Origin: Bryum argenteum
Taxonomy: Eukaryota > Streptophyta > Bryopsida > Bryales > Bryaceae
DNA: 64,000 nt
Assembly: GCA_037043015.1 (NCBI GenBank)
Contig: CM073322.1
Coordinates: forward strand, 20,674,364-20,738,363
Direction of reading: 5' to 3'
Positions within the stretch are counted from its first letter, which is position 1, and every line of letters starts with the position of its first letter. Made by a program: the position numbers and the translations under genes. Shown here piece by piece: positions 25,463 through 37,619 of this stretch. A model generated the notes under the pieces. That model was not told the DNA's origin. It did no database searches and saw only the letters and a list, made by a program, of their open reading frames with translations.

Positions 25463-25984
25463 GTACTGATCCTCCTCATGCATTTGCAATGGCATTGTGC
25501 ATCACAAGTGTAGCATGGCACAAGACATGCAACAAGAATCCCAAGAAGACCCCTGAAAAGGGATCAAACAGAATCCCAAGAAGAACAAACTTCAGTGAGA
25601 AGAGAATTGGTGTTCAGATGAAGTCTTGGAGCATGGCCATTTTTGCCCTAAAAATAGCACGAAACGCAATTATTATATGTTTGTCTTCAGGAAGGAGGGC
25701 CACCATTCAAGCACAGAACGTTATTCACCTTTGGGGCATATTCAAAATCCACTACACGCCTCCTCTGGTGGCGTGCATGGAAACCACTCGGCGATCTTGT
25801 TCAGAAGTTGTTCTCTATGTTTGGAGAGAAGCCGCTGGAAATGAGAGGAGAAAACAAGCGGTCTGGAACACATGCAGTGGGAACGGTGGGGAACTCATGA
25901 TGGGAATGCATACATTGCGAGTATGGGTGGGGTTTTAAAAATATTCGAGGCTCTCAATTCTAGAAAGGAGTCAACTAATTTTAG

Positions 25985-26415
25985 TGCTAGTCTTAACCCC
26001 TAAGTTTAGTTGTGTTATTGGGACTTCAAATTTGAGAAACTGTGATTTTCAACCACTATGCACTCCCGGGGGTATGACCTAAATTTATTTAGTTTTTTAA
26101 GACTTCTAACCGTAAGATCTTGTACTTAACCCTACTTGTAAGAACTGGTTCAAATTTTAGCCGTCAGATGTTTTGCATTTGTGAGATCGTAACGTTCAAA
26201 GTTTCAGCAAAAGTTTTTTTTGGCATTGTCCGGGAGGCATGGTGCAAATAGGCCAAATGGCAATTTGATGATTGTTACCCCAAACATTTTGCTCATATTT
26301 TTTTTCATGTAGGAAGTTTTCTACGCATGTGCAAAAAATTTCATCTCGATTCCTCTTTTAGAACCTTCATCAAAAATGTTTTTCTACATGAAGGTTAGAA
26401 ATGTCACTTTGTGGT
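25985..26415. repeat. Dispersed AT-rich repeat, copy 1 (partner at 43195-43620)
   Basis: Blocks shared in the same order with 43195-43620: cttaacccctaa, aaccgtaagatct, catttgtgagatcRtaac, caaaagttttttt, and catattttttttcat followed by ccttcatg. No coding capacity and no terminal repeats found, so the class is unknown. It is followed by an A26 tract at 26462-26487. Confidence 0.6.
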
Positions 26416-26420
26416 TGAAA

Positions 26421-27580
26421 TAGGATAAAATCATGTGTAAGCATGGGAGTTTAGAATAATGAAAAAAAAAAAAAAAAAAAAAAAAAACGGTGAAAGTACA
26501 CCTTTGTGGTTATGTGAATTGTTGTTACAATTTGTGAGTAAAAATTGTAAAATCTCAATTACAATGAATTTCTAATGTCAAATTAGTGAAAAATGATAAA
26601 TAACTTCGTAAGGCACCTTAGCAAAGCCGGGCCCTTCCTTAACCCCCTTCAATCACCTTGCAATGAATGGCCAAAGATGTCAAATGGGAAAATGTAATCA
26701 AAATTACATGCCATATATGGCTGCAAAATCTCACATACATCGATGAGCCTTGCCTTGAAGAACCACATGAGCTGTGAAATTAAATCAATCTTTGGTGATA
26801 AATCTCGAAGTTCCATAATTATATTGTCATTCCAAGTGGGCCATCTTACACACTGTATGGAATTTAGTGCAAATGGTTAGCGCATTTAGAGAGTTAGGTG
26901 AACAATCGCCTCTTGAGAAATCATGGATTATGCATCTCCTCTCTAAACCCCATGCCAATACCTAATTTGCATATGCAAACCGCACAACTCCCCATGTCTT
27001 GCCACCATCTCCCATTGGCCTAAAGCTCCGCCTGTTCTGTCCCATTTCGACTCAAAAACTTCAAAATGCCATAAAAGAGGCTAAAAAAAGGATTTACTTT
27101 TAAAAAAATTACCACATGTTCATTATGGATATATCTACCTTCAGTAAAAAAATAGCAAAAAATATTAATCTTTACTACTTCAATTTCACTGCCTAAAATA
27201 GCCAAAACCTGTTTCGAGTTTTAAGGAAAGTTAGGAGTTAAGAGCAAGGGTAGCCATGCTCTTGGCATCATGAGTATGGAATTGTTTTGGTTTGGAACTT
27301 TTAGAGGAAGTTGTAGATGAAGAGTAATGCACAGTGCCTAAAATTGATTGATGCAACATCAAATTGGTTCAAGTACACCCTATAACCCAGAGGTACATAA
27401 TAGTTGCCAAGTCCAATTTTTCATCTATTGACACTAAAGACTTCAAGGTGTCATTCTACGACACCATTTTAGGAACCCCTGTAAGTACTACTTTCAGCTT
27501 CAGAAAATTCATAACAAATTGTAAGAGAGTCCAAAATGAATGATTCTACTTGATCTAGTCTTCCACTTACTTTCTTGATA

Positions 27581-27581
<1 letters not shown>
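26421..27581. other. AT-rich intergenic region
   Basis: It contains an A26 run at about 26462-26487. I see no gene, no recognisable element and no structured repeat in the rest. Confidence 0.5.

Positions 27582-27633
<52 letters not shown>
27582..27633. repeat. Poly(A) tract, 52 A
   Basis: An uninterrupted A run, long enough to be a retroposition tail or an expanded homopolymer. No retroposon body is evident next to it. Confidence 0.9.
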
Positions 27634-27636
<3 letters not shown>

Positions 27637-27654
27637 TGAAAAAAGGAGAATGAT

Positions 27655-28045
27655 CACTAACTTTGAGGAACCCAAAGTATGCTAAATTTTCCATAATGGA
27701 TAATGTTTTCATGATCTCCTTGATTATAGTTGAGTCAAGCAAATGCCTCGACTCAACTACAATGAAGGAGACCATAAGGCTCAAAAATGATTGATTGACT
27801 AGTCATCAATTAGTTAAGGAGAAAGGAGGAAAAAAGGGGAGGGTAAAAAAAAGAATGATGAAGATCTACATTAGAGAATTGAGCTTAAACTTGTTCAGGT
27901 CCTAATCCACTTTACACTACAAGAGTGACCACCACTCAAGAAGTTCTTCTTGATTTATCACGATCACGGCTTTTGGCCAAGCCATTACCATGAAAATGAT
28001 TTTAATTTTCTTGGTCCATAGTGTAAAGGGACCCTTAACTTGGAT
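27655..28045. repeat. Dispersed foldback-type repeat, copy 1 (partner at 37620-38190)
   Basis: An internal palindrome is visible: a block reading ATGATCTCCTTGATTATAGT near 27709 is answered in inverted orientation by ACTACAATGAAGGAGACCAT near 27757. The same blocks, plus ccactttacactacaagagtgac and ccatagtgtaaaggga, recur in order in 37620-38190. No coding capacity; class unknown. Confidence 0.55.
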
Positions 28046-28479
28046 TTGGCAAATAGCCCACACGTCTTGGTCCCTTTAAATTTTGGTCGGTCACCTACTA
28101 AAACTTTAATTTCAAAAATGAAGTGTTCATTTCATAATCATAAAAGAAGAGCACATTATGGCGTGTGCGGAGCATGGTAAACCCTGAGGACGAAGGGCTT
28201 TACAGCACTTTGCTGGGGGAGTCTCTTTTCGGCATGTTGTGCAGCACTTTACTCTACACCATCAACAGTTGAGTTGACGATGGCCGAGGGTCCTCCGGGT
28301 CCATCCTCATGGTGCGCACTGTTCCAGCAGATATGCACGAAGCATACGTGGCTGCATGTTCAAACTTCCAACGACCAGCCGTGCAGCCACATCCTGAAGT
28401 CCGGATCCCCGGAACAAATGAAGCTCGCGACTCTCGAGGCCTGGAGTGTGACGTCAATCGCAAAAGCAACTACTCCGAC

Positions 28480-28900
28480 CCAGAAAGGAATCACCAGAAG
28501 CGCTGACTCATAGAAGCAATCACCCAGTCCTGGAAAGTCCTGGAAAGTCCTGGAACTTACCAGAAGCGCTCACGGAAGCAATCAGCCCCACCCAGAAGCG
28601 CTCACGAAAGCAATCAGCCCCACCCAGAAGCGCTCACGAAAGCAATCAGCCCCACCCAGAAGCGCTCACAAAAGCAACCACCCAATTGACCCCGAGCCGG
28701 CAAAACGGAACTGAAAAATCACCAGAAGCGCTCACAAAAGCAACCATCCTAATCCCGAAAGCGGAAATGGGAAAAAACTAGAACGCTCACAAAAGCAACC
28801 ATCCTAATCCCGAAAGCGGAAATGGGAAAAAACTAGAACGCTCACAAAAGCAACCATCCTAATCCCGAAAGCGAAAATGGGAAAAAACTAGAACGATCAC
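28480..28900. repeat. Two interleaved minisatellites (32-bp and 55-bp units)
   Basis: From 28561 a 32-bp unit starting cagaagcgctcacg repeats about four times. From about 28730 a 55-bp unit starting aacgctcacaaaagcaacc repeats three times almost exactly. Both share the core GCGCTCACRAAAGCAA. A 10-bp repeat, cctggaaagt, sits just upstream at about 28530-28555. Diverged relatives of the core (gcgcttacggaagcgatcac) lie at about 29066, so the array may have grown from that sequence. Confidence 0.88.
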
Positions 28901-29922
28901 AAAAGCAATTACCCATTACACAGTGCTGTTGTTTCTTCAGGCAGTAACACATATGTATGCTTCAATTGATGATACATTGACTGTTTTCGGAAATGAAGAG
29001 AAAGAAAGCTATCACCTATTCGCCACGACCCCGGAATATGGGGAATTTCTGAAGTTACTAGATGCGCTTACGGAAGCGATCACCCCGACCCGGAAAGGGG
29101 AATCAGGAAATTACGAGAAGCGCTCGGGAAACGGGAATGTAGCAGTGTCACTCGCATCCTGCAGCTCGTGGAGTCACCACGTGGACTGGGTCGCTGCCAC
29201 CTGGTGACGGCGCTCATGTTTGGCAGCTGCCCCGACGGGCCGACTCCGACTCTCCTACTCCACTCCGGCCACTTTTTCTAGATTCGACCGTGCCGCTCCT
29301 TCCCACTCACTTGCCTTGTTCGCAGTGCCATTCCTTCCCTCATCGCCCTTACTTACCTCACCGCCCTTCCAGGTGTACACCCTCATCTGGCAGTGCGAAT
29401 CGGTCACCGGGCTCCCGGGGTAGGTCATGACGTTCTATCTTTTGCTAGAAGACACCTTCTGTCGACGTCGTTACTCCTTTTCCTTTACTTTCCACCCCAA
29501 CGTGGGCACCTGGTTGGCCCCCAGGGCACCTGAATCCTCCCTCACTCAAGTTCGTTCTTGCAGTTGCTTAAGAGCAAGATTTCATGCCCTGTCTCTCTTA
29601 GAATCGGCAGCAGTGCCGAATTATGCAGGGCAGGGAATTCGGTGACTAGCGTTCGCAAGGGCGGGCGTGGAATGTAACATAGTGAATTCGGACTCTTGTC
29701 TCAGAGGGTCGGCTAGAAGAACAGTCTAATCTCAATACCAGGATCCTCTACCATTCGTTTGCGGCACAACAAAAGAAAATTTTCTAGGTTGGCTTGTGAG
29801 TTATCCAGAGGCAGTGATTCAAGTTTTCGGAGGCCTGTGAAGTGGAGGCAGTGTTTCAAGTTTCCGGAGGCCTGTGAATTAGAGTCTGCGTTCGGGGATT
29901 TGAGTGGGGTAGTGTCGTGAAA
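28901..29922 (+). other. Probable 5' UTR and promoter of the ATL gene, with a possible exon fragment
   Basis: At 28940-29207 an open frame follows a cttcag acceptor-like site and encodes a plausible peptide containing DDTLTVFGNEEKESYHLF, but I cannot place it in a gene. The GC-rich segment 29220-29640 and the region to 29922 probably form the promoter and leader of the RING gene. An imperfect 30-bp direct repeat (tcaagttttcggaggcctgtga and tcaagtttccggaggcctgtga) lies at 29818-29877. Confidence 0.4.
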
Positions 29923-31230
29923 ATGTCGTCGTCTCCATATGCTGGAGGTACTTCGCCAAATGGGAACTATAATCCGTATAACAACATGAATGGTGGGAAG
30001 TTCAATCCAACCATGGCCGTGATAATTATTGTCTTGATAGGGGGTTGTTTCGTGCTCGGGTTCGTATCGGTATTCGTTCGGAAATGCTTGTCGGGGAACC
30101 GGGGTACTACAACGCCGACCTCGGGTAACGGGGGCTGGAATCCGAAGTCGCGCGGTTTGGATAAAGAAGCTGTTGACGCGCTACCCATCGTGCACATCAC
30201 CGACTTGGACGACAAAGACGATCGCGAGTGTCCTGTATGTTTGACGGAATTCGAGCCCGAGGATAACTTGCGCTTGCTGCCGGTTTGTAAGCATATTTTT
30301 CACCAGGAATGTATCGACGCGTGGTTCGACGCGCACTCAACTTGCCCGCTTTGCCGAGCTAGCTTGACAAACGTCGCGAGCTACAAACCTGGCGGCGAGC
30401 CGTTCGCAGCCCGCGAACCCGCGGTCCCGGCGACTGTTATTGAGTCCTCTGAGAGCAACGACATCGACATTGAATTGCAACCCACTGCTCCTGAGCGAGG
30501 TAAGCAACCAACAATGGCTTTACGACTATTAATGTGGAATTTGTTATTTTCTTAAGAGTCCCCGATTCGATAGTGGTCCTTTTTATGGATACTGAGTTGG
30601 CTTGGATGATGGGCAGATGCAAGTGAGACGGCTGCGAGCACGGCGCCCGTGGGAGGGGCGATTTCACGAGAGGATTCGCTAACGAGCGCGCGAGGAACAT
30701 TGTCGCGAAACTCGCAGTCGTTCAAGCGCGCAGCGCGTGGCACGACGGCTTTGGAGAAGGCGCAATCATTGGGTGCTGCGAACCGGAAGCCCCCAACAGC
30801 GCCGCAGAGCGGTACCAGGAAACCGCCCATGACACCTGCCCCGGCCACGACAGGCATCCGCCGGTCGTCGTCCTTGGGAACAGACCTCATAGCGCTGAGG
30901 AGCCTACTGATGGGCGGCGACCAGTCTGCCAGCACCCGCTTGGCGTCAGGTCCGGCCGCGGCCGCGGCGCAGCAAAACTCCTGGTTCGCGCGACCCAGAA
31001 GCATGGACTCGTCCCGACCCCTTCCTCGCACGCATTCGACCGAGAATTGGTCCTCCATCGACTTAGAATCTGCGAAGCCTTCAAACGAGGGTGAATCTTC
31101 CACTGCAGTCCAGGAGCGAACGTGGTCGGATCGGTTCAGCTTGGCTAGCATACGCGGCGCCATGTTCCCTCTTAGTAGAACCACTTCCGATATCACTACG
31201 CGCATGAACAGCTCACGCTTGCCAGTGTAA
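29923..31230 (+). CDS. ATL-type RING-H2 E3 ubiquitin ligase, membrane-anchored (gene 1)
   Basis: Predicted E3 ubiquitin ligase anchored in an endomembrane or the plasma membrane. Model: join(29923..30499,30617..31230), 396 aa; ATG 29923 is the first in frame. An N-terminal hydrophobic segment (about 31-52, MAVIIIVLIGGCFVLGFVSV) is followed by a basic stretch, the ATL GLD motif (78-80) and a RING-H2 finger (about 103-144) with CPVC, the CKHIFH histidine pair and a final CPLC. The order TM, GLD, RING-H2 defines the plant ATL family. The second exon encodes a Ser/Arg/Ala-rich, probably disordered tail of about 200 residues, long for the family and a likely substrate-binding or phosphorylated region. 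ATL ligases act in defence, carbon/nitrogen and hormone responses; the substrate here is unknown. A similar architecture is found at 40611-42432. Confidence 0.92.
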
Positions 31231-33674
31231 TATCATTCCCTTTCAGATTACTCAACAGGAAGCAGTCGCGAAGCGAGCATCGACTAGGAGGATATCCAGC
31301 GAGCACTGACTGGGAGGAAATCAAGCGACCGCTGGACAGGAAGAATTGGAGCGAGCGACTATGCTTTTCTGTGATCGGTTTGGCTTCATCGGCATTCCTG
31401 TGATGTGCTTAACTGCTCAATCGCTGCAGCTTTGCTTTCCTCAAAGTTGAGGATCATTGAACTCTCCAGTCTTTTCATTCATGCCTGAAGAAGGCCATTT
31501 TTTTGTACAGAGAGAGGAGTTGTAGAAATCGGTGGGCGTGTATAGACAATTGGATCAAATTCTTTTAGAGAAAGGACGGAGAGTGTTCAGCAGAATCACC
31601 GTCGGTGATTGAGCTTTCAGCATGTAGCACACTGCAATCAGCTTGCAGTGACAATTTTAGCAGAGTATGTACATATATCATAATCTTTCTATTGTATCAA
31701 GTGTCTTTGGACACTGCTCAACTTATAACCATTACGAATGTTACATGTTCGTTTTTGAACTTTCGAACGGAAGGAATCGTACTGGATTGGTCAGAGCTTG
31801 TAGAGGGAAGGTTTGAATCATGTGATCACTAATTCTTAGACGGGAATACTGTAGCCCCTGAACTTTCTAGCGGTCGTTTTTATACATTTTGGATGAAAAA
31901 TAGAAACTTCGAAGAGCCCTAAGTTCTTCATCCAAAGTTCATTTTTGACAAAGTCACTTGGGTTGGGTCTCAAATCAAACCTACTTTGTGTGGCAAAAAT
32001 TGCAGACCCGTACAATGAAGTTTGAATTGAATGGTATGCATTCTAGTGACAACAACTTTTGGTTTTGAGATTTCAAATATTGGTCATGTTTTATCATTGC
32101 AAGTCGACTTTGTGAATCTAAAATACTTTTTCATAAGTGAGATCTTTATATGCACCTCAAAAACTTTGTATTTGGAATTTTTTTGATCCAAATAAGTTCA
32201 GTAGTGGATGTGCCACGAGGTTTCTACGACGAAAAAAAGGGAAAAAATGGATGAAGCTTGAGGAGCTATTTCTCCTTCATTCAACCTTAGATTTCAAATT
32301 TTTTTCTGGGGATAAATTCAAACTCGAGTTTAGTCGTAGTGGTAGAATCTTGACTTGGTTGAAGGTGTTCTAAGGATAAGGCGTAGGCTTGAGTGGAAGA
32401 GGTGTAGTTTTGACCTACTTTTCCTTTGTAATTTTTTTGATAAGTCTTACCATTGCAAGGCTAGTGTAGGATCCAATGAATTTTTTTGATGAATTATTTT
32501 GGCACAATTGTGTTGTTTAGATGAAGGCGAACAACTTCTCAGTCGATGATATTTTGATTGCAATTGTTTTGTTGGTAGAATTTTCACTCCAAACTCAAAA
32601 TGATGAAACTACATAGTTTGTTTTTAGTACCAATACGTTTCGATCTCCCAATCTATGACTTAAAGTTTGGTCCACATGATCTACAATGAATCTTCTATAA
32701 TTTGGGCGGTTAAGATCTAAATAAGGTACCTTCATTTTCATCTGTAACACTTTTCGTGAAAATATGTTTTTTTGTTATAAATAAGGCAAGGACGTTCGAG
32801 GGCTCATTCTTATTTTTTTGCATTGCCACAAACATCAGGCCCTCAAATAAGTCAGCTCCAGATACTTTCTCCGGCCCACAAGCAAGTTAGCTTCAGAGGC
32901 TAATACACAGGGTGGTGTATCGAGAGGTTTCCAGAATTGACTTGAAGTTACCTCTAGAAACTTCTGTTAAGTCTGTTATCCTGTTACTTAGATAAATTAC
33001 AATATGCCCGGTTTGACTAATCTTGAACTTCAATCTGTTTGGAATTTGAGAGAGTTATCGACATTCCGACGTTGCAAATCATTGAACAGTTCAAGTGCAG
33101 CTTCAGGACTTAGCAGTATAGTTGGAAGTCTTATCATAGATCGATGGGTAGAGGTGCGCGATCACCTACGAATTGCTCATAGTCCGAATATTGATATGTT
33201 TTCGCAGGATTTTGCTTGTACTTGAGATTGAACGCAATGCTGGTCAGCTTGGGTATGATTCATCGATCGTCGTGTTCTGTATGCACTCAATACATCATTC
33301 CCCAATAATATTCAAGTGAAAGTCTAGAAGTCTTGTCCATTTATCTGTTTTGTCAAGTCTTCTGTTGCTCACAACATAGTAAGGTTGATAATATTAATAT
33401 TCGTGAGGAGGTTAAGATATCGGAGAATGAAGCAGAACGGTGTTGGCAAAGGAGGTAGGCATGGAAGAGGGTGCAAGGTAAAGATTGAAGGAGGGTGTGA
33501 GGCGGAGGAAGAGGACATCTGATGAAAGCCATACAAGAATATGGCAGTGTTGGCTATTGTCTTGAAGCCGACTTTGTGGAGTGAACATGTTGAGCATGTT
33601 GAGATGAAGGAGTATGCTGATACTCACCGTCTATTTGTGCTCTTGACAAACATTTAGGTGAGTTAAAGTTCCAT
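31231..33674. other. 3' UTR of the ATL gene and AT-rich intergenic DNA
   Basis: Three partly similar gcgagcNNNcgactRggaggaa-like segments lie at 31270-31350, just after the stop codon. The rest is AT-rich without a recognisable gene or element. Confidence 0.45.
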
Positions 33675-34030
33675 AAGAAGAAGAAGAGAAACTCCAACCG
33701 ATTAAAAGGTCGGTGTGAATAGAGTGTTCGTTTGACCTATTCTTGGATGTATGCCCAAAGGTCATCACACCAATGGTGGGATTACTAACCCCTCTCGAGG
33801 TGAACACTATGTTAGTTCCTACCTAGCCACTAGTGCCTAGGAGATACATGACATGGCATCCTTCCAAAGGTCTTTGAGGTACCCATACAACGAGGTCTAA
33901 GAATCCCTCACCCTAGTTGGGTCGAGTATGCTGGTGAGCACCCCGCCATCATGGAGAATAGAATCCATAAACTCCTCATTGGGGCCATGAGCCCTAACCA
34001 CCAAACCAAGGCCTCTTAAAGACCCACCAT
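33675..34030 (-). mobile_element. tRNA-derived SINE, copy B (uninterrupted)
   Basis: On the minus strand it starts near the A box TGGTTTGGTGG (33999-34009), has a B-box-like GGATTCTATTCTCC (about 33953-33966) and ends in TTTCTCTTCTTCTTCTT. It is collinear with copy A at 22054-22729 except for the nested insertion there, so it gives the empty-site arrangement. Length is about 355 bp. Confidence 0.75.
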
Positions 34031-34258
34031 ATTGCCCTTAGAGCTAGTTTCAAGTGAGAACCTACCCCATGATCTTTTTACAAGTTTGATGAAATCTAGC
34101 CACCTCCATCTCTATATAAATACTATATATACATACATACAGGAAGTCATCTTTGGAACCTTGGATGATATGGTGAACTAATTAGTTCAATGAACTACTT
34201 GGTTTTTAAAAAAGGAATGTGAAAAGACTTGAATCAACTAGAATTCCTATGTTTTAAC

Positions 34259-34479
34259 GAGCGATGGTTCGTGGTGGCTAATAGGGAGGTACCCCTAGAA
34301 TCTGCGAAACCCTCCTCTGGAGACCATTTTTGATGATTTTGAATTCAGAAATGAAGCATGTGACCTTGAATTATTCTAAGGGCATACTCCTCGACAAATC
34401 AAACCAATACATTAAAAACTAGGGGGCAACCAATTTACCCCTCCCCATCCTCCTTGGTAGCTGCTACGTACGCTTACCC
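34259..34479 (+). mobile_element. Mutator-like MITE with 9-bp target-site duplication
   Basis: A 221-bp non-coding element. The 5' end GAGCGATGGTTCGTGG pairs imperfectly with the 3' end CCTTGGTAGCTGCTACGTAC and its continuation CTTACCC. TGTTTTAAC (34250-34258) and TGTTTTGAC (34480-34488) flank it, a 9-bp duplication with one mismatch. An inverted relative lies at 38755-38972 and a diverged one at 23060-23300. Confidence 0.75.
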
Positions 34480-34751
34480 TGTTTTGACGTGCTCATTTAA
34501 TACTGCCGCAAATAGTATGACCCGCACTATTTGAACTACACAGTAAGATTAGGTCATCGGAACCTCATCCATACCTGTAGACGACTGGAAGCTGGTACCG
34601 AAGCTCCTCTGCAACATTCGCGCAAGCCATAGTTGAATTTTGCAGTTAGAAGGAGCCAGCAGTACCGCAAATTTGATGGAATAGGTGGAAGAAGAAGAAG
34701 TATCTTCACGCTCAGAAATCCGTGTGAATTCTAAAATCTTGAGGGCTGAGC

Positions 34752-36225
34752 ATGGCGCTGCGCAATCAATTGCTGTTCGGCAACCATCGCCATTCGGGGG
34801 TAGCGGCACCTTTCAGCGACTGCTTGCCCGGGAAGCCATTGGGCACGCGAGCACAGCGCTTGGCCATTCGCAGGTCGGTGCTTCTGTGGGGCGCCAGCGC
34901 GCATCTCGACTCCTCCGCTGGTTCTGCTGTCACAACGGATCGCGCTGGAGGTGGTGGCGGATCATCAATCAAGCTGGACGAGGTTTTTGATTCTGCGCCA
35001 CGGACCACCACCCGGAAGGAGCCGTTGAGGACCCTGGATTTCGTCAAGTACCACGGAATCGGCAATGACTTCATCATGGTAAGCATGGCTCCTTTGCTTT
35101 TTTAGGGTTCAGGGTTTAAGGGAATTTGACTTTCTCGTAGACACTTCACGCCATTTCTACGTTCTTTGTAAGGATGTTTAGAGGAGCCGATGCGTTTCAT
35201 GTCTCCGGTGTTTATTTGATCGATACTCTCATTCAGAACCCTCGAGCAGTTGAAAACATGAAACCTGTTGCGATAGCCATGTATGTATGCTACGAGTGTT
35301 TTCTCTTCTGGTCTTGCTTGAGGGAATGTGGTTGAATGTGATAAATGCAGGTTACAGCCCTAACGTAGTGGCGAATTTGAGTCTGTAGTGATAATCGAAT
35401 TGTATATGTTACTGAGCATTGCAGGTCAACAACCTTGATTTTCCGGAGCCTATCATAACGCCAGCAGAGGCAGCACGCTTGTGCGACCGGCATTTAGGAA
35501 TCGGTGGCGATGGCGTCATCTTCGTCATGCGAGATGGGGAGAATTACCAAATGCGGATCTACAACTCCGACGGCAGTGAACCCGAGATGTGTGGCAACGG
35601 AATCCGGTGTGTTGCCAAATTCCTCTCCGAGCTCACGAACACACCAGCACCGACGAGCTTCAAAGTTCTTACCCTTGCCGGGTACATGATCCTTGAAATG
35701 CGAGAAGATGGCCAGGTGTGTGTTGACATGGGACCTCCTTACCTGGAAGCGGCGGAGGTGCCAACATTACTGGCTGAGAAAGGGGAGGTTGTGAAAGCAC
35801 CCTTGGTGGTCGATGGCAAGACCTGGTTGGTGACATGCGTGAGCATGGGCAATCCGCATTGTATTACTTTTGGAGAGGAAGGAGGGCAGGGATTGAATGT
35901 GGATGCGCTTCCTTTGGAGCGAATCGGCCCTCTGTTTGAGCATCACGAGATGTTCCCTGCGAGAACGAATACCGAGTTTGTTGAGGTGCTCTCACGTACA
36001 CATCTGAAAATGCGCGTGTGGGAACGAGGTGCTGGTGCTACTCAAGCCTGTGGGACTGGAGCTTGCGCATTGGTGGTTGCTGCTGTCAAGGAAGGCCGTG
36101 CTGAAAGAACCTGCACGGTGGATTTACCTGGTGGACCTTTGGAAATTGAATGGAGGGAAGCAGATAACCGTATCTACATGACTGGACCTGCGGAGAGAGT
36201 GTTCCAGGGCTCAGTCATGCTCTGA
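34752..36225 (+). CDS. dapF: Diaminopimelate epimerase, chloroplast-targeted
   Basis: Converts LL- to meso-2,6-diaminopimelate, the penultimate step of lysine synthesis in the plastid. Model: join(34752..35078,35425..36225), 375 aa, close to the plant norm of about 360. The first about 90 residues are a Ser/Arg/Ala-rich presequence consistent with a chloroplast transit peptide. The catalytic domain begins at [15 protein letters not shown]. The two catalytic cysteines are seen in MCGNG (Cys about 165) and ACGTGAC (Cys about 318); other family blocks include [12 protein letters not shown] and [16 protein letters not shown]. The single intron interrupts just after GNDFIM. DAP epimerase uses no cofactor, so both cysteines must be present, and they are. 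Intron 1 carries a telomere-like gggttcagggttt motif near 35105. Confidence 0.97.
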
Positions 36226-37619
36226 TCGATTTCTCAATGCGGCAATTTTGCATAAAGCTCGCATTAATCCAGCCAACTTCATCGTTGAGAGGCAAGCTGT
36301 AATTCGATTGTAACAAAAAAAAAAAAAAAAAAAAAAAAAGTAAAATTTTACCGTTTTAATTTCAATGTTATTATTTTCGTTTGCAACAGTGGACGCTTCG
36401 AGGCCAATCGCATGATCTTCGAAGTTGTTCCAGGTGGGCAATTGCTTGCTTTTTCAAGGCAGGCATTCCGTATTTAGTTGTACAGCAAAAACATCATGCA
36501 GATATTTGGAAACTGTTTGGAATGTGTGCTGCCCTACGGAGGAGTAGTTGAAGTACTTTTGTTGGAGTCTCGGGAGTGGAGGCGTTGGTTAGAACAGGGA
36601 CGCATCTGCTGTCTTCTTGTGTAATGTGTATTTCGTGACTGCGTTTTTCATTATGGCGATTGCAAGAATGTAGAAGCTGTAGAACGTTAGGATTTTGAGT
36701 AAGTGTTCATCGAGTAGGTGGAAGCCATCGTACAGTAGGACGCCCATTTTTGTTGTTTTGTTACGGATCAAGAATTTGTCACCTCAATGGTGATCCCTTT
36801 TGCTGAACAGACTTTCTTGATCGAGACGACACTAGAAGAAGACAAGGTAAGAACGCCAGAACTTTGTGAGAATTAGGTGACTTACGTACTCCAGATTGGC
36901 ACTTTGAGATTGAAATTTGTTCTGTCTTACTCGAGAGAGGGAACCTGAACATTGTGTGGTCTTAATCATTGACGGTCACGTTTTGGGAGAACTGCAAATT
37001 CAGGTTTATGTTGTTTGGCTTTGGTGTTGATGATTATGTATTAAAAACCGTAGACTAGTACTTCTTAGCAAGAATTACATGTGCCTCCCACTAGCTCAGA
37101 ATGTTAATAATCTTGATGACTTTTCTTTCTACAGCTGTAGAGTACGATCCCATTGGACCTTAGAAGTGCAAGTTTTTCTACCTTACAGCAGGCTGCTCAT
37201 GCTCATGCTTTACCACGGGTTTTACTCTGTTTACGTTCTTACCCAACTTTAACGGCAACTTGCAGGAATAGTGAAACAGTCGGTTGCCAAATTGTCGAAG
37301 GCATATGCTAATCAAAGTAGACCCATGGCGACATGAGCATGTCTATGACTTGGACCACCACAGGTCACATCTTGCAATTGCCTTGTCAAAAGCTACTGTA
37401 AAGCTACTGTAGGTTGAGTTGCTTGTGTAGGAATTTCACGCATGTTTCATGAATGGAATCTCTCATGTGGCCTATATAGTTTTGGGTTGACTAGATACGA
37501 CATAGCCTCACACTCTAAAAGTCCCTCTAAAAGTGGCCCTTAGCCGCAGACAAATTAAGCTTAATTTTCTATTATAAATCCTCATCATTCTCTCTTTTAC
37601 CTTCTTTCTTTTGAATACT
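36226..37619. other. dapF 3' region and AT-rich intergenic DNA
   Basis: An A25 run at about 36315-36339 follows the dapF stop by 90 bp. Open frames here are short and without motifs. I see no gene. Confidence 0.5.

Noticed and set aside
25272-25521. Repetitive peptides over the 10-bp array on both strands
   Set aside because: They are by-products of a minisatellite that is open in every frame.
28480-28900. Regularly spaced repeats as a CRISPR array
   Set aside because: Units are contiguous tandem copies without unique spacers, and the genome is eukaryotic.
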